From NCBI GenBank assembly GCA_017623455.1, contig JAGAPA010000014.1:1-54302 (forward strand): a DNA stretch of 54,302 nucleotides. The letters run 5' to 3'. Positions 24,645 to 31,762 of this stretch are shown piece by piece. The stretch is from Clostridia bacterium. Lineage in GTDB: Bacteria > Bacillota > Clostridia > Christensenellales > Pumilibacteraceae. The position numbers and the translations under genes are program-made. Positions within the stretch are counted from its first letter, which is position 1. Every line of letters begins with the position of its first letter. The notes under the pieces are model-generated. The model searched no databases, was not told the origin of the DNA, and was given only the letters and a program-made list of their open reading frames with translations.

Positions 24645-24910
24645 TAGTTGCGCCCACTTCAATTAGTCGTTTCTCTTAGTTGAGTAACAATAATGACGGG
24701 GTTTGCCCTTGGGTTACAATCTTAAGGAATTTAAGTTTCACCCACTCTAATTAGTCGTTTCGTTTAATTGAAGAAACAATAATGACGGTGGGTCTGCCCT
24801 TGGGTTATAATCTTAAGGTGTTTAAGTTGCGCCCATTCTGATTAGCCGTTTCTCTTAGTTGAGTAACAATAATGACGGTGGGTCTGCCCACTGGGTCTGC
24901 CCACTGCGCC
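24645..24910. repeat. tandem ~90-bp repeat, three copies
   Basis: ATTAGTCGTTT/ATTAGCCGTTT marks unit starts at 24662, 24750 and 24841 (88- and 91-bp spacing). Each unit has AACAATAATGACGG, then TGCCC, GGGTTA and TCTTAAGG blocks. The last ends in doubled GGGTCTGCCCACT. The GGGCAGACCC module also occurs at 18525, 42013 and 42260, linking this block to a dispersed repeat family. It lies between the stop of the Val-type ligase and the ilvE promoter. No gene is visible. Confidence 0.75.
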
Positions 24911-24916
24911 TTCGCA

Positions 24917-27214
24917 CTATAGTTTGTTTCTCATAATCTTTCCGCTGGTGGTTTTGGGAAGTTCGTCGCGGAACACAACCACTCTGGGATATTTATAGGG
25001 CGCGGTACGTTGCTTAACGTAATCCTGAACCTCTTTCTTAAGCGCCTCGGTAGGCTCGGTGCCTTTTACAAGCACGATACTTGCCTTAACTATCTGACCT
25101 CTTACCTCGTCGGGCATTGCGGATACACCGCACTCAAGAACGTAGGGAAGTTCCATAATAACGTTTTCGATTTCGAACGGTCCGATACGGTAGCCTGACG
25201 ACTTAATAACGTCGTCCACTCTTCCTACGTACCAGTAATATCCGTCCTCGTCACGCCACGCGGTATCGCCCGTGTGGTACAAGCCGTTTCTTCTTACCTC
25301 GCTCGTCTTTTCCTCGTCCTCAAAGTAGCCTAGCGTTAGTCCGCAAGGGTTGCCTTTGCTGATGTCGATAACAATTTCGCCCACTTCACCAACAGCAACC
25401 GGTTTGTCCTCGCTATTGACAAGTGAGATATTATAAAGCGGAACGGGTTTACCCATAGAGCCAATCTTGGTCTTTGTTCCAAACAGGTTTGCAAGAGCAA
25501 CCGTTGTTTCCGTCTGACCGAAGCCTTCCATAATCTGTAACCCCGTAGCCTTTTCAAACTGTCTGAAAACCTCGGGATTGAGGGCTTCGCCTGCCGTTGT
25601 CATATGCTCGATTGAGGAAAGATCGAAGTTGGAAAGATCCTGCTTTATCATCATACGAAGCATCGTGGGCGGAGCGCAGAACGTAGTGATATGGTATTTT
25701 GCAAACATGGGCAAAATATCGTTTGCGTCAAATCTGTCAAAGTCGTACACGAACAGGGGAGCTTCGCACAGCCACTGTCCGTAAATCTTACCCCAGGCAG
25801 CTTTTGCCCAGCCGGTGTCGGAGATTGAAAGATGCAATCCGTCGGGGTTTACGCAGTGCCAGTATTTTGCGGTGATAAAGTGACCAAGTGGATACTTGTA
25901 GTTGTGCATAGCAACCTTGGGATTGCCGGTAGTTCCCGACGTAAAGTACATAAGCATCAAATCGTCACCCTTGGGAGAATCTTCCGTTCTTTCAAACTTA
26001 CTTGAATACAAGGTGTATTCCTCGTCAAAGTTTCTCCAACCCTTTCTTTCGCCGTTTACAATAATTTTATGTTCAAGACAGGGAGCGAACTCGCTGGCCT
26101 TGTCCACCTCGTTTGCAACGTCGCCGTCAGCGGTACAAAGAATCATCTTGACGCCTGCTTTGTTAAGACGGTACGTAATATCGTGTTCTTTAAGTTGGTT
26201 AGTGGCAGGGATCGCAACTGCGCCTATTTTATGAAGTGCTACCATTGCAAACCAGAACTGATAGTGACGCTTAAGGATAAGCATAACCTTGTCGCCCTTT
26301 TTTATACCGAGCGATTTGAAGTAGTTTGCCGTCTTTGCCGACATTTTCTTGATATCGGAGAAAGTGAAGCGTCTTTCCGTTTTGTCGTTGGAAATATGCA
26401 AAAGCGCAAGCTTGTCCGGATGAGCTGTAGCCAACGCGTCTATTACGTCAAAGCCGAAGTTGAACTCGTTCTCGTTGGTAAAGGCAATCTTTTGAATTTG
26501 ACCTTGCTCGTTTTCGGTGGGAACGACGAAGTTATTCCATACACGCTTGGGTTCGGGCTTCTTGTTGTGCTTTTTGACCGCAATAAATTCTCTTGCACCG
26601 CCGTGTACGAGCTTAGATATTGGCTCGGACGCAGGGTTGAGGACTATAGCGTAAAAGATACAGTCGGCACCGCCCGTCGCGATCATTCCGTGAGGAGTGG
26701 AGGAGTCGTAGTAAATACTGTCGCCCTCGCCCAAAATCTCCACGTGGTCGCCCACCTGAACCTTAAGAGTTCCCTTTACAACGATATCACATTCCTGTCC
26801 CTCGTGTGTGGTAAGCTCGATGTCCGCATTCTGAGCGCTTTCGTCGTAGTCCGAAATAACGTACAATGGTTCTGCAATACGGTTCTTAAAAGCGGAGGCA
26901 AGATTGTAGTAAGTCATGCCGTGTGCTTTCTGAATCTGCTGACCTTCGCCTTTTCTTGTTACCGTGTAGCCTGCAAGTCGGGGTCCGGTACCTTCGATAA
27001 TTTCAGTAACGTCTACCCCAAGCGCGAGAGCGCAACGGTATAAGAATGCGAAGTTAAGGTCGGATTTTCCGCTTTCGCAGTCCAAGTAATCCTGTAAACT
27101 GACTCCGGTCTTGTTTGCCATATCCATTGTAGTAAGACCGATAATTTCACGCAAAGTTTTAATTCTTTGCGCCATTTCCTGAATTTTAAATTCAAGACCT
27201 GTTGCTGTTTGCAT
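24917..27214 (-). CDS. XRE-cupin-acyl-CoA ligase fusion, behind a valine-type T-box
   Basis: A 765-residue fusion. An XRE helix-turn-helix (about 14-75) is followed by a cupin (about 134-192, with DSSTPHGMI) and an AMP-forming acyl-CoA synthetase (about 235-765). Ligase motifs are FTSGTTGNPK (424-433), GFGQTE (564-569), YHTGD (646-650), GYRIGPFEIE and the catalytic lysine in KTTSGKIMRNKL (Lys759). The ligase part is closest in style to ACSM/short-branched acyl-CoA synthetases. It would convert an acid plus ATP and CoA to acyl-CoA. I chose ATG 27214 (GGAGG); the longer frame runs into the T-box terminator. The T-box specifier predicts Val-tRNA control, so isobutyrate is the inferred substrate. 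It is a close paralogue of the gene at 27674-29944. Confidence 0.85.
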   Translation of the reverse strand: MQTATGLEFKIQEMAQRIKTLREIIGLTTMDMANKTGVSLQDYLDCESGKSDLNFAFLYRCALALGVDVTEIIEGTGPRLAGYTVTRKGEGQQIQKAHGMTYYNLASAFKNRIAEPLYVISDYDESAQNADIELTTHEGQECDIVVKGTLKVQVGDHVEILGEGDSIYYDSSTPHGMIATGGADCIFYAIVLNPASEPISKLVHGGAREFIAVKKHNKKPEPKRVWNNFVVPTENEQGQIQKIAFTNENEFNFGFDVIDALATAHPDKLALLHISNDKTERRFTFSDIKKMSAKTANYFKSLGIKKGDKVMLILKRHYQFWFAMVALHKIGAVAIPATNQLKEHDITYRLNKAGVKMILCTADGDVANEVDKASEFAPCLEHKIIVNGERKGWRNFDEEYTLYSSKFERTEDSPKGDDLMLMYFTSGTTGNPKVAMHNYKYPLGHFITAKYWHCVNPDGLHLSISDTGWAKAAWGKIYGQWLCEAPLFVYDFDRFDANDILPMFAKYHITTFCAPPTMLRMMIKQDLSNFDLSSIEHMTTAGEALNPEVFRQFEKATGLQIMEGFGQTETTVALANLFGTKTKIGSMGKPVPLYNISLVNSEDKPVAVGEVGEIVIDISKGNPCGLTLGYFEDEEKTSEVRRNGLYHTGDTAWRDEDGYYWYVGRVDDVIKSSGYRIGPFEIENVIMELPYVLECGVSAMPDEVRGQIVKASIVLVKGTEPTEALKKEVQDYVKQRTAPYKYPRVVVFRDELPKTTSGKIMRNKL

Positions 27215-27243
27215 TAAAAACCTCCTTGGTAGGGCAGTTATAT

Positions 27244-27517
27244 AAAAACTCGCCCCAAACGATAAAATCCTTTGAGACGAGTATCTAATACCCGCGGTAC
27301 CACTCAAATTGTACGCTTAATTTTGCGTACCACTTTCAGGCTCTGACAAGCCGTATGCCTTAACGCAGCAATCACGAGGAAGGTCTACTTGGAAAAATTT
27401 CTTTTCTTCTTCCCTGCTCAGAAGTTACATCAAACGCTTTTGCGTAGCGGTTTTCACCGTTTCCGCCTCTCTGTAACGCAATTTTGCGCGGTTGAACTCT
27501 TCGTCTATGCATTTGTA
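27244..27517 (-). promoter_or_regulatory. T-box riboswitch, predicted specifier GUA (Val)
   Basis: The minus-strand leader has an AGAGAG Stem I start (27467-27472), and ACTTCTGAGC preceded by the predicted specifier GUA (27426-27428). The T-box antiterminator GTGGTACCGCGG lies at 27292-27303, followed by a terminator with arms ACTCGTCTCAAA / TTTGGGGCGAGT and a T-run (27244-27282). UGGU in the T-box bulge fits an A73 discriminator, as in tRNA-Val. Uncharged tRNA should allow read-through into the ligase gene. Confidence 0.88.
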
Positions 27518-27523
27518 CAAGTG

Positions 27524-27552
27524 ATTATAGCATACTAGTTAAATCTTGTCAA
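27524..27552 (-). promoter_or_regulatory. consensus promoter of the Val-type T-box transcript
   Basis: Minus strand TTGACA (27547-27552), 17-bp spacer, TATAAT (27524-27529). Confidence 0.85.
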
Positions 27553-27673
27553 TAAAATTTAGAGTTTAATTTAATAATAAATTAACCATTCTTTGACTTG
27601 GTGCGTTCTAAAAACAGTAAAAACCTTATATTATGCACATTTGGAGAACGTTTTATTGACAGATGAAATATGC

Positions 27674-29944
27674 TTAAAGTTTGTTTCTCTGGATTTTTCC
27701 GCTGATTGTTTTGGGAAGTTCGTCCTTAAACACTACCACTCTGGGGTATTTGTAAGGCGCAGTATGGGATTTAACGTAATTCTGAATTTCTTTCTTAAGC
27801 TCTTCGGTAGGCTCGGTGCCTTTGGTAAGAACGATGCTTGCTTTTACGATCTGTCCGCGAATTTCGTCCGGAACGGCGGATACACCGCACTCTACAACGT
27901 AGGGAAGTTCCATAATAACGCTTTCGATCTCAAACGGTCCAATGCGGTAGCCTGACGACTTGATTACGTCGTCTATACGGCTGACGTACCAAAAATATCC
28001 GTCCTCGTCTTTCCAAGCGGTATCTCCCGTATGATACATTCCGTCGTACCAAGCTTCGTTTGTTTTTTCCTCGTCAAGATAGTATTCTCTGAACAGTCCG
28101 CAAGGCACGTTTTTGTCGGTATGAACAACAATTTCTCCAACTTCACCGGGAGCAACCGAATTGCCCTCGCTGTCTACGATATCAATATCATATTGGGGCG
28201 AAGCCTTACCCATAGATCCGATCTTGGGAGTAGTACCGTAAAGATTTGCTATGGTAAGAGTAGTTTCGGTCTGACCGAAGCCTTCCATTATTTCAAGACC
28301 CGTTGCCGCCTTAAACTGCTTGAATACTTCGGGGTTGAGCGCCTCGCCTGCCGTGGTCATGTGGTGGATAGAGGACAGGTCGAACTTGGACAGGTCGCCT
28401 CTTATGAGCATACGGAGCATTGTGGGTGGAGCGCAGAACGTAGTGATCTGGTATTTAGCGAACATGGGAAGGATTTCGTTTTCGTCAAACTTGTCGAAGT
28501 CATACACGAATACCGCGCCTTCGCAAAGCCACTGTCCGTAAAGCTTACCCCACAAAGATTTGCCCCAACCTGTGTCGGAGATGGTAAGATGTAAGCCGTC
28601 GCGCTCACAGCAATGCCAATATTTAGCGGTTACAAAATGACCGAGCGCGTAGGTGTGCTTATGCGCTGCCATTTTGGGATTTCCCGTAGTTCCGGAAGTA
28701 AAGAACATAAGAGCAACGTCGTCACCGCACGAAGCGTCTTCGGGACGAACGAAACGACGCGAGAAGAACTTGTATTCTTCGTCAAAGTCGTGCCAGCCCT
28801 CTTTCTTTCCGCCAACTAAAATGTGGGTCTGTACGGTAGGACACTTGAGAGATGCGGCGTATGCAATATCCGAAACGTCACCGTCGGCTGTACAAACGAT
28901 TGCCTTTACGCCTGCAGCGTTGTAGCGATATTCAAAGTCGTGTTCTTTGAGCTGATTGGTAGCAGGGATTGCAACAGCGCCTATTTTATGAAGGGCTACC
29001 ATTGCAAACCAGAACTGATAATGACGTTTGAGAACGAGCATAACCTTATCACCGCGCTTGATGCCCAAAGATGCAAAATAGTTTGCGGTTTGGTTACTTG
29101 CGTCCTTGATATCCTTGAAGGTAAATCTTCTCTCGTTTTTATGCTTGTCAAGATGCAACATTGCAAGTTTATCGGGATACGTACGTGCGATTTGGTCAAC
29201 AATGTCAAAACCGAAGTTGAACGAATCGGTGTTTTCAAACGTGATACTTTCAAGCTTTCCGTCTTCGCTTTCCACGGGTTTTACAAACTTTTCGCAAATG
29301 AGTTTTTCCTGACTTCTTGCCGTGATGATAGTACGCTGAACGATGTCTTCCTTAGTATCCTCGCCTGCGATAACTACCGCGCAGAAGGTACAATCCTTAC
29401 CGTCTACCGCAATCATTCCGTGAGGAGTGGAAGAATCGTAGTAAATACTGTCGCCCTCGTGAAGCACCTCGGTGTGATTGCCAACCTGAACTTTAAGTGT
29501 TCCGCTAAGAACAAGGTCGAACTCGTGTCCGCTGTGAGTGGTAACGTGAATGGGCTTGTTTTGAAGTGAAGCCGAATATTCGTACGTTACGTAATAAGGC
29601 TGAGCCAATTTATTACGGAACTTGGAAGCAAGGTTCTGAATGGTTATACCGTCCTCTTTAGCAGTGGTAAGACCCTGACCTTTTCTGGTTACCGTATAGT
29701 TGGTAAGGCGTGTAGCTCTACCCTCCAATAATTCCGTCATTTCAATATTGAAAGCAAGCGAACATTTGTGAATAAATGTAAAGGGAATGTCCGCTTTTCC
29801 GCTTTCGTAAGCGTTGTAAAGCTCGGTAGAAACGTCGGTTTTTACCGCCATTTCATCTTCGGTCCAGCCCATAATTTCACGCATTTCTCTTATACGTGTT
29901 GCGATATCCGATAATCTGCGCATAGAATTGTTTTGGTTGTTCAT
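27674..29944 (-). CDS. XRE-cupin-acyl-CoA ligase fusion, behind an isoleucine-type T-box
   Basis: A 756-residue paralogue of the previous fusion with the same order: XRE domain (about 15-75), cupin (about 130-190, DSSTPHGMI), and AMP-forming ligase with FTSGTTGNPK, GFGQTE, YHTGD, GYRIGPFEIE and the C-terminal KTISGKIQRNKL lysine. The ligase halves are very similar (long identical stretches such as LKRHYQFWFAMVALHKIGAV), while the N-terminal halves differ more. That suggests duplication followed by change in sensing or DNA specificity. GGAG lies before the ATG. The T-box upstream predicts Ile-tRNA control, so 2-methylbutyrate is the inferred acid. Its transcript may read into the Val-type unit, as no clear terminator lies between them. 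Confidence 0.85.
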   Translation of the reverse strand: MNNQNNSMRRLSDIATRIREMREIMGWTEDEMAVKTDVSTELYNAYESGKADIPFTFIHKCSLAFNIEMTELLEGRATRLTNYTVTRKGQGLTTAKEDGITIQNLASKFRNKLAQPYYVTYEYSASLQNKPIHVTTHSGHEFDLVLSGTLKVQVGNHTEVLHEGDSIYYDSSTPHGMIAVDGKDCTFCAVVIAGEDTKEDIVQRTIITARSQEKLICEKFVKPVESEDGKLESITFENTDSFNFGFDIVDQIARTYPDKLAMLHLDKHKNERRFTFKDIKDASNQTANYFASLGIKRGDKVMLVLKRHYQFWFAMVALHKIGAVAIPATNQLKEHDFEYRYNAAGVKAIVCTADGDVSDIAYAASLKCPTVQTHILVGGKKEGWHDFDEEYKFFSRRFVRPEDASCGDDVALMFFTSGTTGNPKMAAHKHTYALGHFVTAKYWHCCERDGLHLTISDTGWGKSLWGKLYGQWLCEGAVFVYDFDKFDENEILPMFAKYQITTFCAPPTMLRMLIRGDLSKFDLSSIHHMTTAGEALNPEVFKQFKAATGLEIMEGFGQTETTLTIANLYGTTPKIGSMGKASPQYDIDIVDSEGNSVAPGEVGEIVVHTDKNVPCGLFREYYLDEEKTNEAWYDGMYHTGDTAWKDEDGYFWYVSRIDDVIKSSGYRIGPFEIESVIMELPYVVECGVSAVPDEIRGQIVKASIVLTKGTEPTEELKKEIQNYVKSHTAPYKYPRVVVFKDELPKTISGKIQRNKL

Positions 29945-29992
29945 ATTACTTTCTCCTTGTAAATAAAAGTTTAGATTTTGGATAGAGGCAAT

Positions 29993-30262
29993 AAAAAAAT
30001 TCGCCTCAAAAAACTTTGAGACGAATTATAAAAATCCGTGGTACCACTCAAATTGCGTAAATTTTTTACGCCACTTCAGGCTCCAACAAGCCCTATGCAC
30101 TAACGTAGCAATCACGTAAGCCTCTACTCGCTTTCGCTTTCAAAACTTCAGCTCGGAAGTGATAGGATTGTTCGAAGTTCGTTTGTCGGCTTTCACCGTT
30201 CCCGACTCTCTGTAAAACTCACATTCGACTCCGTCTTCGTCGTAGCCTTTGATTAAATTGAT
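29993..30262 (-). promoter_or_regulatory. T-box riboswitch, predicted specifier AUC (Ile)
   Basis: AGAGAG opens Stem I. ACTTCCGAGC follows the predicted specifier AUC (30161-30163). The T-box is GTGGTACCACGG (30036-30047), and the terminator arms AATTCGTCTCAAA / TTTGAGGCGAATT are followed by a T-run (29993-30027). The T-box has CACGG where the usual sequence is CGCGG. The UGGU bulge suits A73 of tRNA-Ile. Confidence 0.87.
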
Positions 30263-30268
30263 GTAGCA

Positions 30269-30297
30269 ATTATAGCACCGCATTTCGCACTTGTCAA
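30269..30297 (-). promoter_or_regulatory. consensus promoter of the Ile-type T-box transcript
   Basis: Minus strand TTGACA (30292-30297), 17-bp spacer, TATAAT (30269-30274). Confidence 0.85.
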
Positions 30298-30402
30298 GGA
30301 TTTTTTTAAAATTTCCAAAAATTTTTTTCGACGGCAATTTTTCAGTCTGTAATCAACGTTGTTCAATTCCTATAAAAAACGAAAATTCAGCCGTTTTGGT
30401 TT

Positions 30403-30636
30403 TTAATCTTCAAAATCATTAAAATAATCTCTATCGAAAAATTCGGACAAGGTGATCCCTGCGCCTTGACAAAATGCTTTAATCGTGGATACTTTAGAAC
30501 ATTTCGTCCTGCCTTTAATCAAGTCATAAATCGCAGAAGGCGATTTCCCACCATTCAACGAAGCCTCGCAAACGTTGATATTCTTTTCCTTGCAAATTTC
30601 CTCAATTCTTCTAATAATCGCATCGTTTATATTCAT
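30403..30636 (-). CDS. XRE-family regulator, 77 aa
   Basis: A 77-residue helix-turn-helix protein of the XRE type (INVCEASLNGGKSPSAIYDLIKG over about residues 20-42, then a CSKVSTIKAFCQGAGITLSEF helix), with an acidic tail. It resembles small XRE proteins of gut Clostridia that act alone. Inverted TCGTGGA/TCCACGA sites lie directly upstream, between its -10 box and ATG and again near -35, indicating autorepression. A gluconolactonase-like gene is divergent and may share control. Confidence 0.75.
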   Translation of the reverse strand: MNINDAIIRRIEEICKEKNINVCEASLNGGKSPSAIYDLIKGRTKCSKVSTIKAFCQGAGITLSEFFDRDYFNDFED

Positions 30637-30647
30637 ATATAATCACC

Positions 30648-30724
30648 TTCGTGGAGTTCCATATAGGTGTTCCACGAAAGTATTATAAGAATTTTTAAAA
30701 TTATTATCTCGTGGAGTTCCACGA
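30648..30724. promoter_or_regulatory. XRE operator cluster in the divergent intergenic region
   Basis: Site A: TTCGTGGA (30648-30655) and TCCACGAA (30671-30678), with extra half-sites between. Site B: the perfect palindrome TCGTGGAGTTCCACGA (30709-30724). A minus-strand TATAAT (30682-30687) lies between the sites. Confidence 0.65.
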
Positions 30725-30750
30725 TTGTTGGCATTGTAGCGTATTTTTTG

Positions 30751-30780
30751 TTGACAGCGTTTATTGTTTAATGATAAAAT
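30751..30780 (+). promoter_or_regulatory. promoter of the SMP-30-like gene
   Basis: TTGACA (30751-30756), 18-bp spacer, TAAAAT (30775-30780). Operator site B ends 26 bp before the -35 box. Confidence 0.65.
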
Positions 30781-30826
30781 ACAAGAGGAAGTAAAGAGTT
30801 TACATAATAAATTAATGGAGATTGTT

Positions 30827-31693
30827 ATGGGCAAATTAGATATTATTAAAATTATATCCGAAAAACGTTGTATTATCGGCGAGGGTCCGATTTGGAACGA
30901 GTGTGAAAACACGCTGTATTTTACTAACGGAATGGGCGGTGAGATTTGCTCGTATAATTTTACTAATGATAAGCTGAGCGTAAGACCGCTTCCGTTTTCG
31001 GTTTCGGCGTTTGCTTTTGACAAACAAAACCGTTTGATTGTATCGAATGTAAATGGCGTGCATTTTCTCAATTCAGATAATACGTTATCGCCTATTTATG
31101 ACCAAAATACAAAAATAGAGTATGCAAACGATATGAAAGTGGGCCCGGATGGCGCGATATACGTGGGAACTCAAAGCGGAAAAAGAAAGGGTGTTTCGGA
31201 TAAGGTTGACGGCAAGCTGTATAGAATTGCGCCGAGTGGAGAAGTTGAAATCCTACTCGATAATTTAATTTTGTCAAACGGTATGGAGTGGTCGATAGAT
31301 GAGAAAAAATTCTATCACACCGATAGTGATACGAGAATAATAAAGGAATATGATTTCGACAGATCTACCGGGAAAATAAGTTATACAGGCAGAGAGGTTT
31401 ATATAAGGGGAGTGGACGGATTTACTATTGGTCAAGACAATAATTTATACGTTGCTTGTTGGGGACAAGGTCATATCGCCGTTATTGATACTCAGACGTT
31501 GCAGATAAAAGAGTTTATCGACGTACCGTGTCGTATTCCTGCAAGCTGTGGCTTTTGCGGAAAGGATATGGGCGTTCTTGCAATAACCACCGCAAGCTAT
31601 CACGCTGATATGGATAACGATAAAAACGCAGGCTTTACGGTTTTGGCTAAAATGCAAATAAAGGGAAGGCTTCCTTATATTTTTGCAAAATAA
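30827..31693 (+). CDS. SMP-30/gluconolactonase-family protein
   Basis: A 288-residue six-bladed beta-propeller of the SMP-30/gluconolactonase/LRE group. The metal-site residues are visible: Glu in IGEGPIW (about 18-20), Asn in LSNGMEWS (about 150) and Asp in GVDGFTIG (about 200). Family members are Ca2+ or Zn2+-dependent lactonases acting on sugar lactones. I chose ATG 30827, with TGGAG upstream; the frame is open from 30764 but begins inside the promoter. No signal peptide is seen, so it is cytoplasmic. No sugar pathway gene adjoins it, and the physiological lactone is unknown. Confidence 0.8.
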   Translation: MGKLDIIKIISEKRCIIGEGPIWNECENTLYFTNGMGGEICSYNFTNDKLSVRPLPFSVSAFAFDKQNRLIVSNVNGVHFLNSDNTLSPIYDQNTKIEYANDMKVGPDGAIYVGTQSGKRKGVSDKVDGKLYRIAPSGEVEILLDNLILSNGMEWSIDEKKFYHTDSDTRIIKEYDFDRSTGKISYTGREVYIRGVDGFTIGQDNNLYVACWGQGHIAVIDTQTLQIKEFIDVPCRIPASCGFCGKDMGVLAITTASYHADMDNDKNAGFTVLAKMQIKGRLPYIFAK

Positions 31694-31719
31694 TCCGTTA
31701 TATACAGTTTATTAAAATA

Positions 31720-31757
31720 AAAAATTCGACTTAGGGTTTAATCCAAGCCGAATTTTT
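31720..31757. terminator. bidirectional terminator
   Basis: Arms AAATTCG-CTT-GG and CC-AAG-CGAATTT with small bulges, flanked by A- and T-tracts. It ends the SMP-30 gene and the convergent ligase operon. Confidence 0.75.
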
Positions 31758-31762
31758 ATTTT

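Noticed and set aside
24645-24910. CRISPR array or tRNA cluster
   Set aside because: Units are direct repeats throughout, with no spacers and no cloverleaf or TTCGA-type arm.
26069-27043. 324-codon plus-strand ORF opposite the Val-type ligase
   Set aside because: Mirror reading of a conserved ligase-cupin gene; no ribosome binding site and no family resemblance.
27215-27307. 31-residue N-terminal extension of the Val-type ligase
   Set aside because: It lies in the T-box terminator and antiterminator; GGAGG precedes the ATG at 27214.
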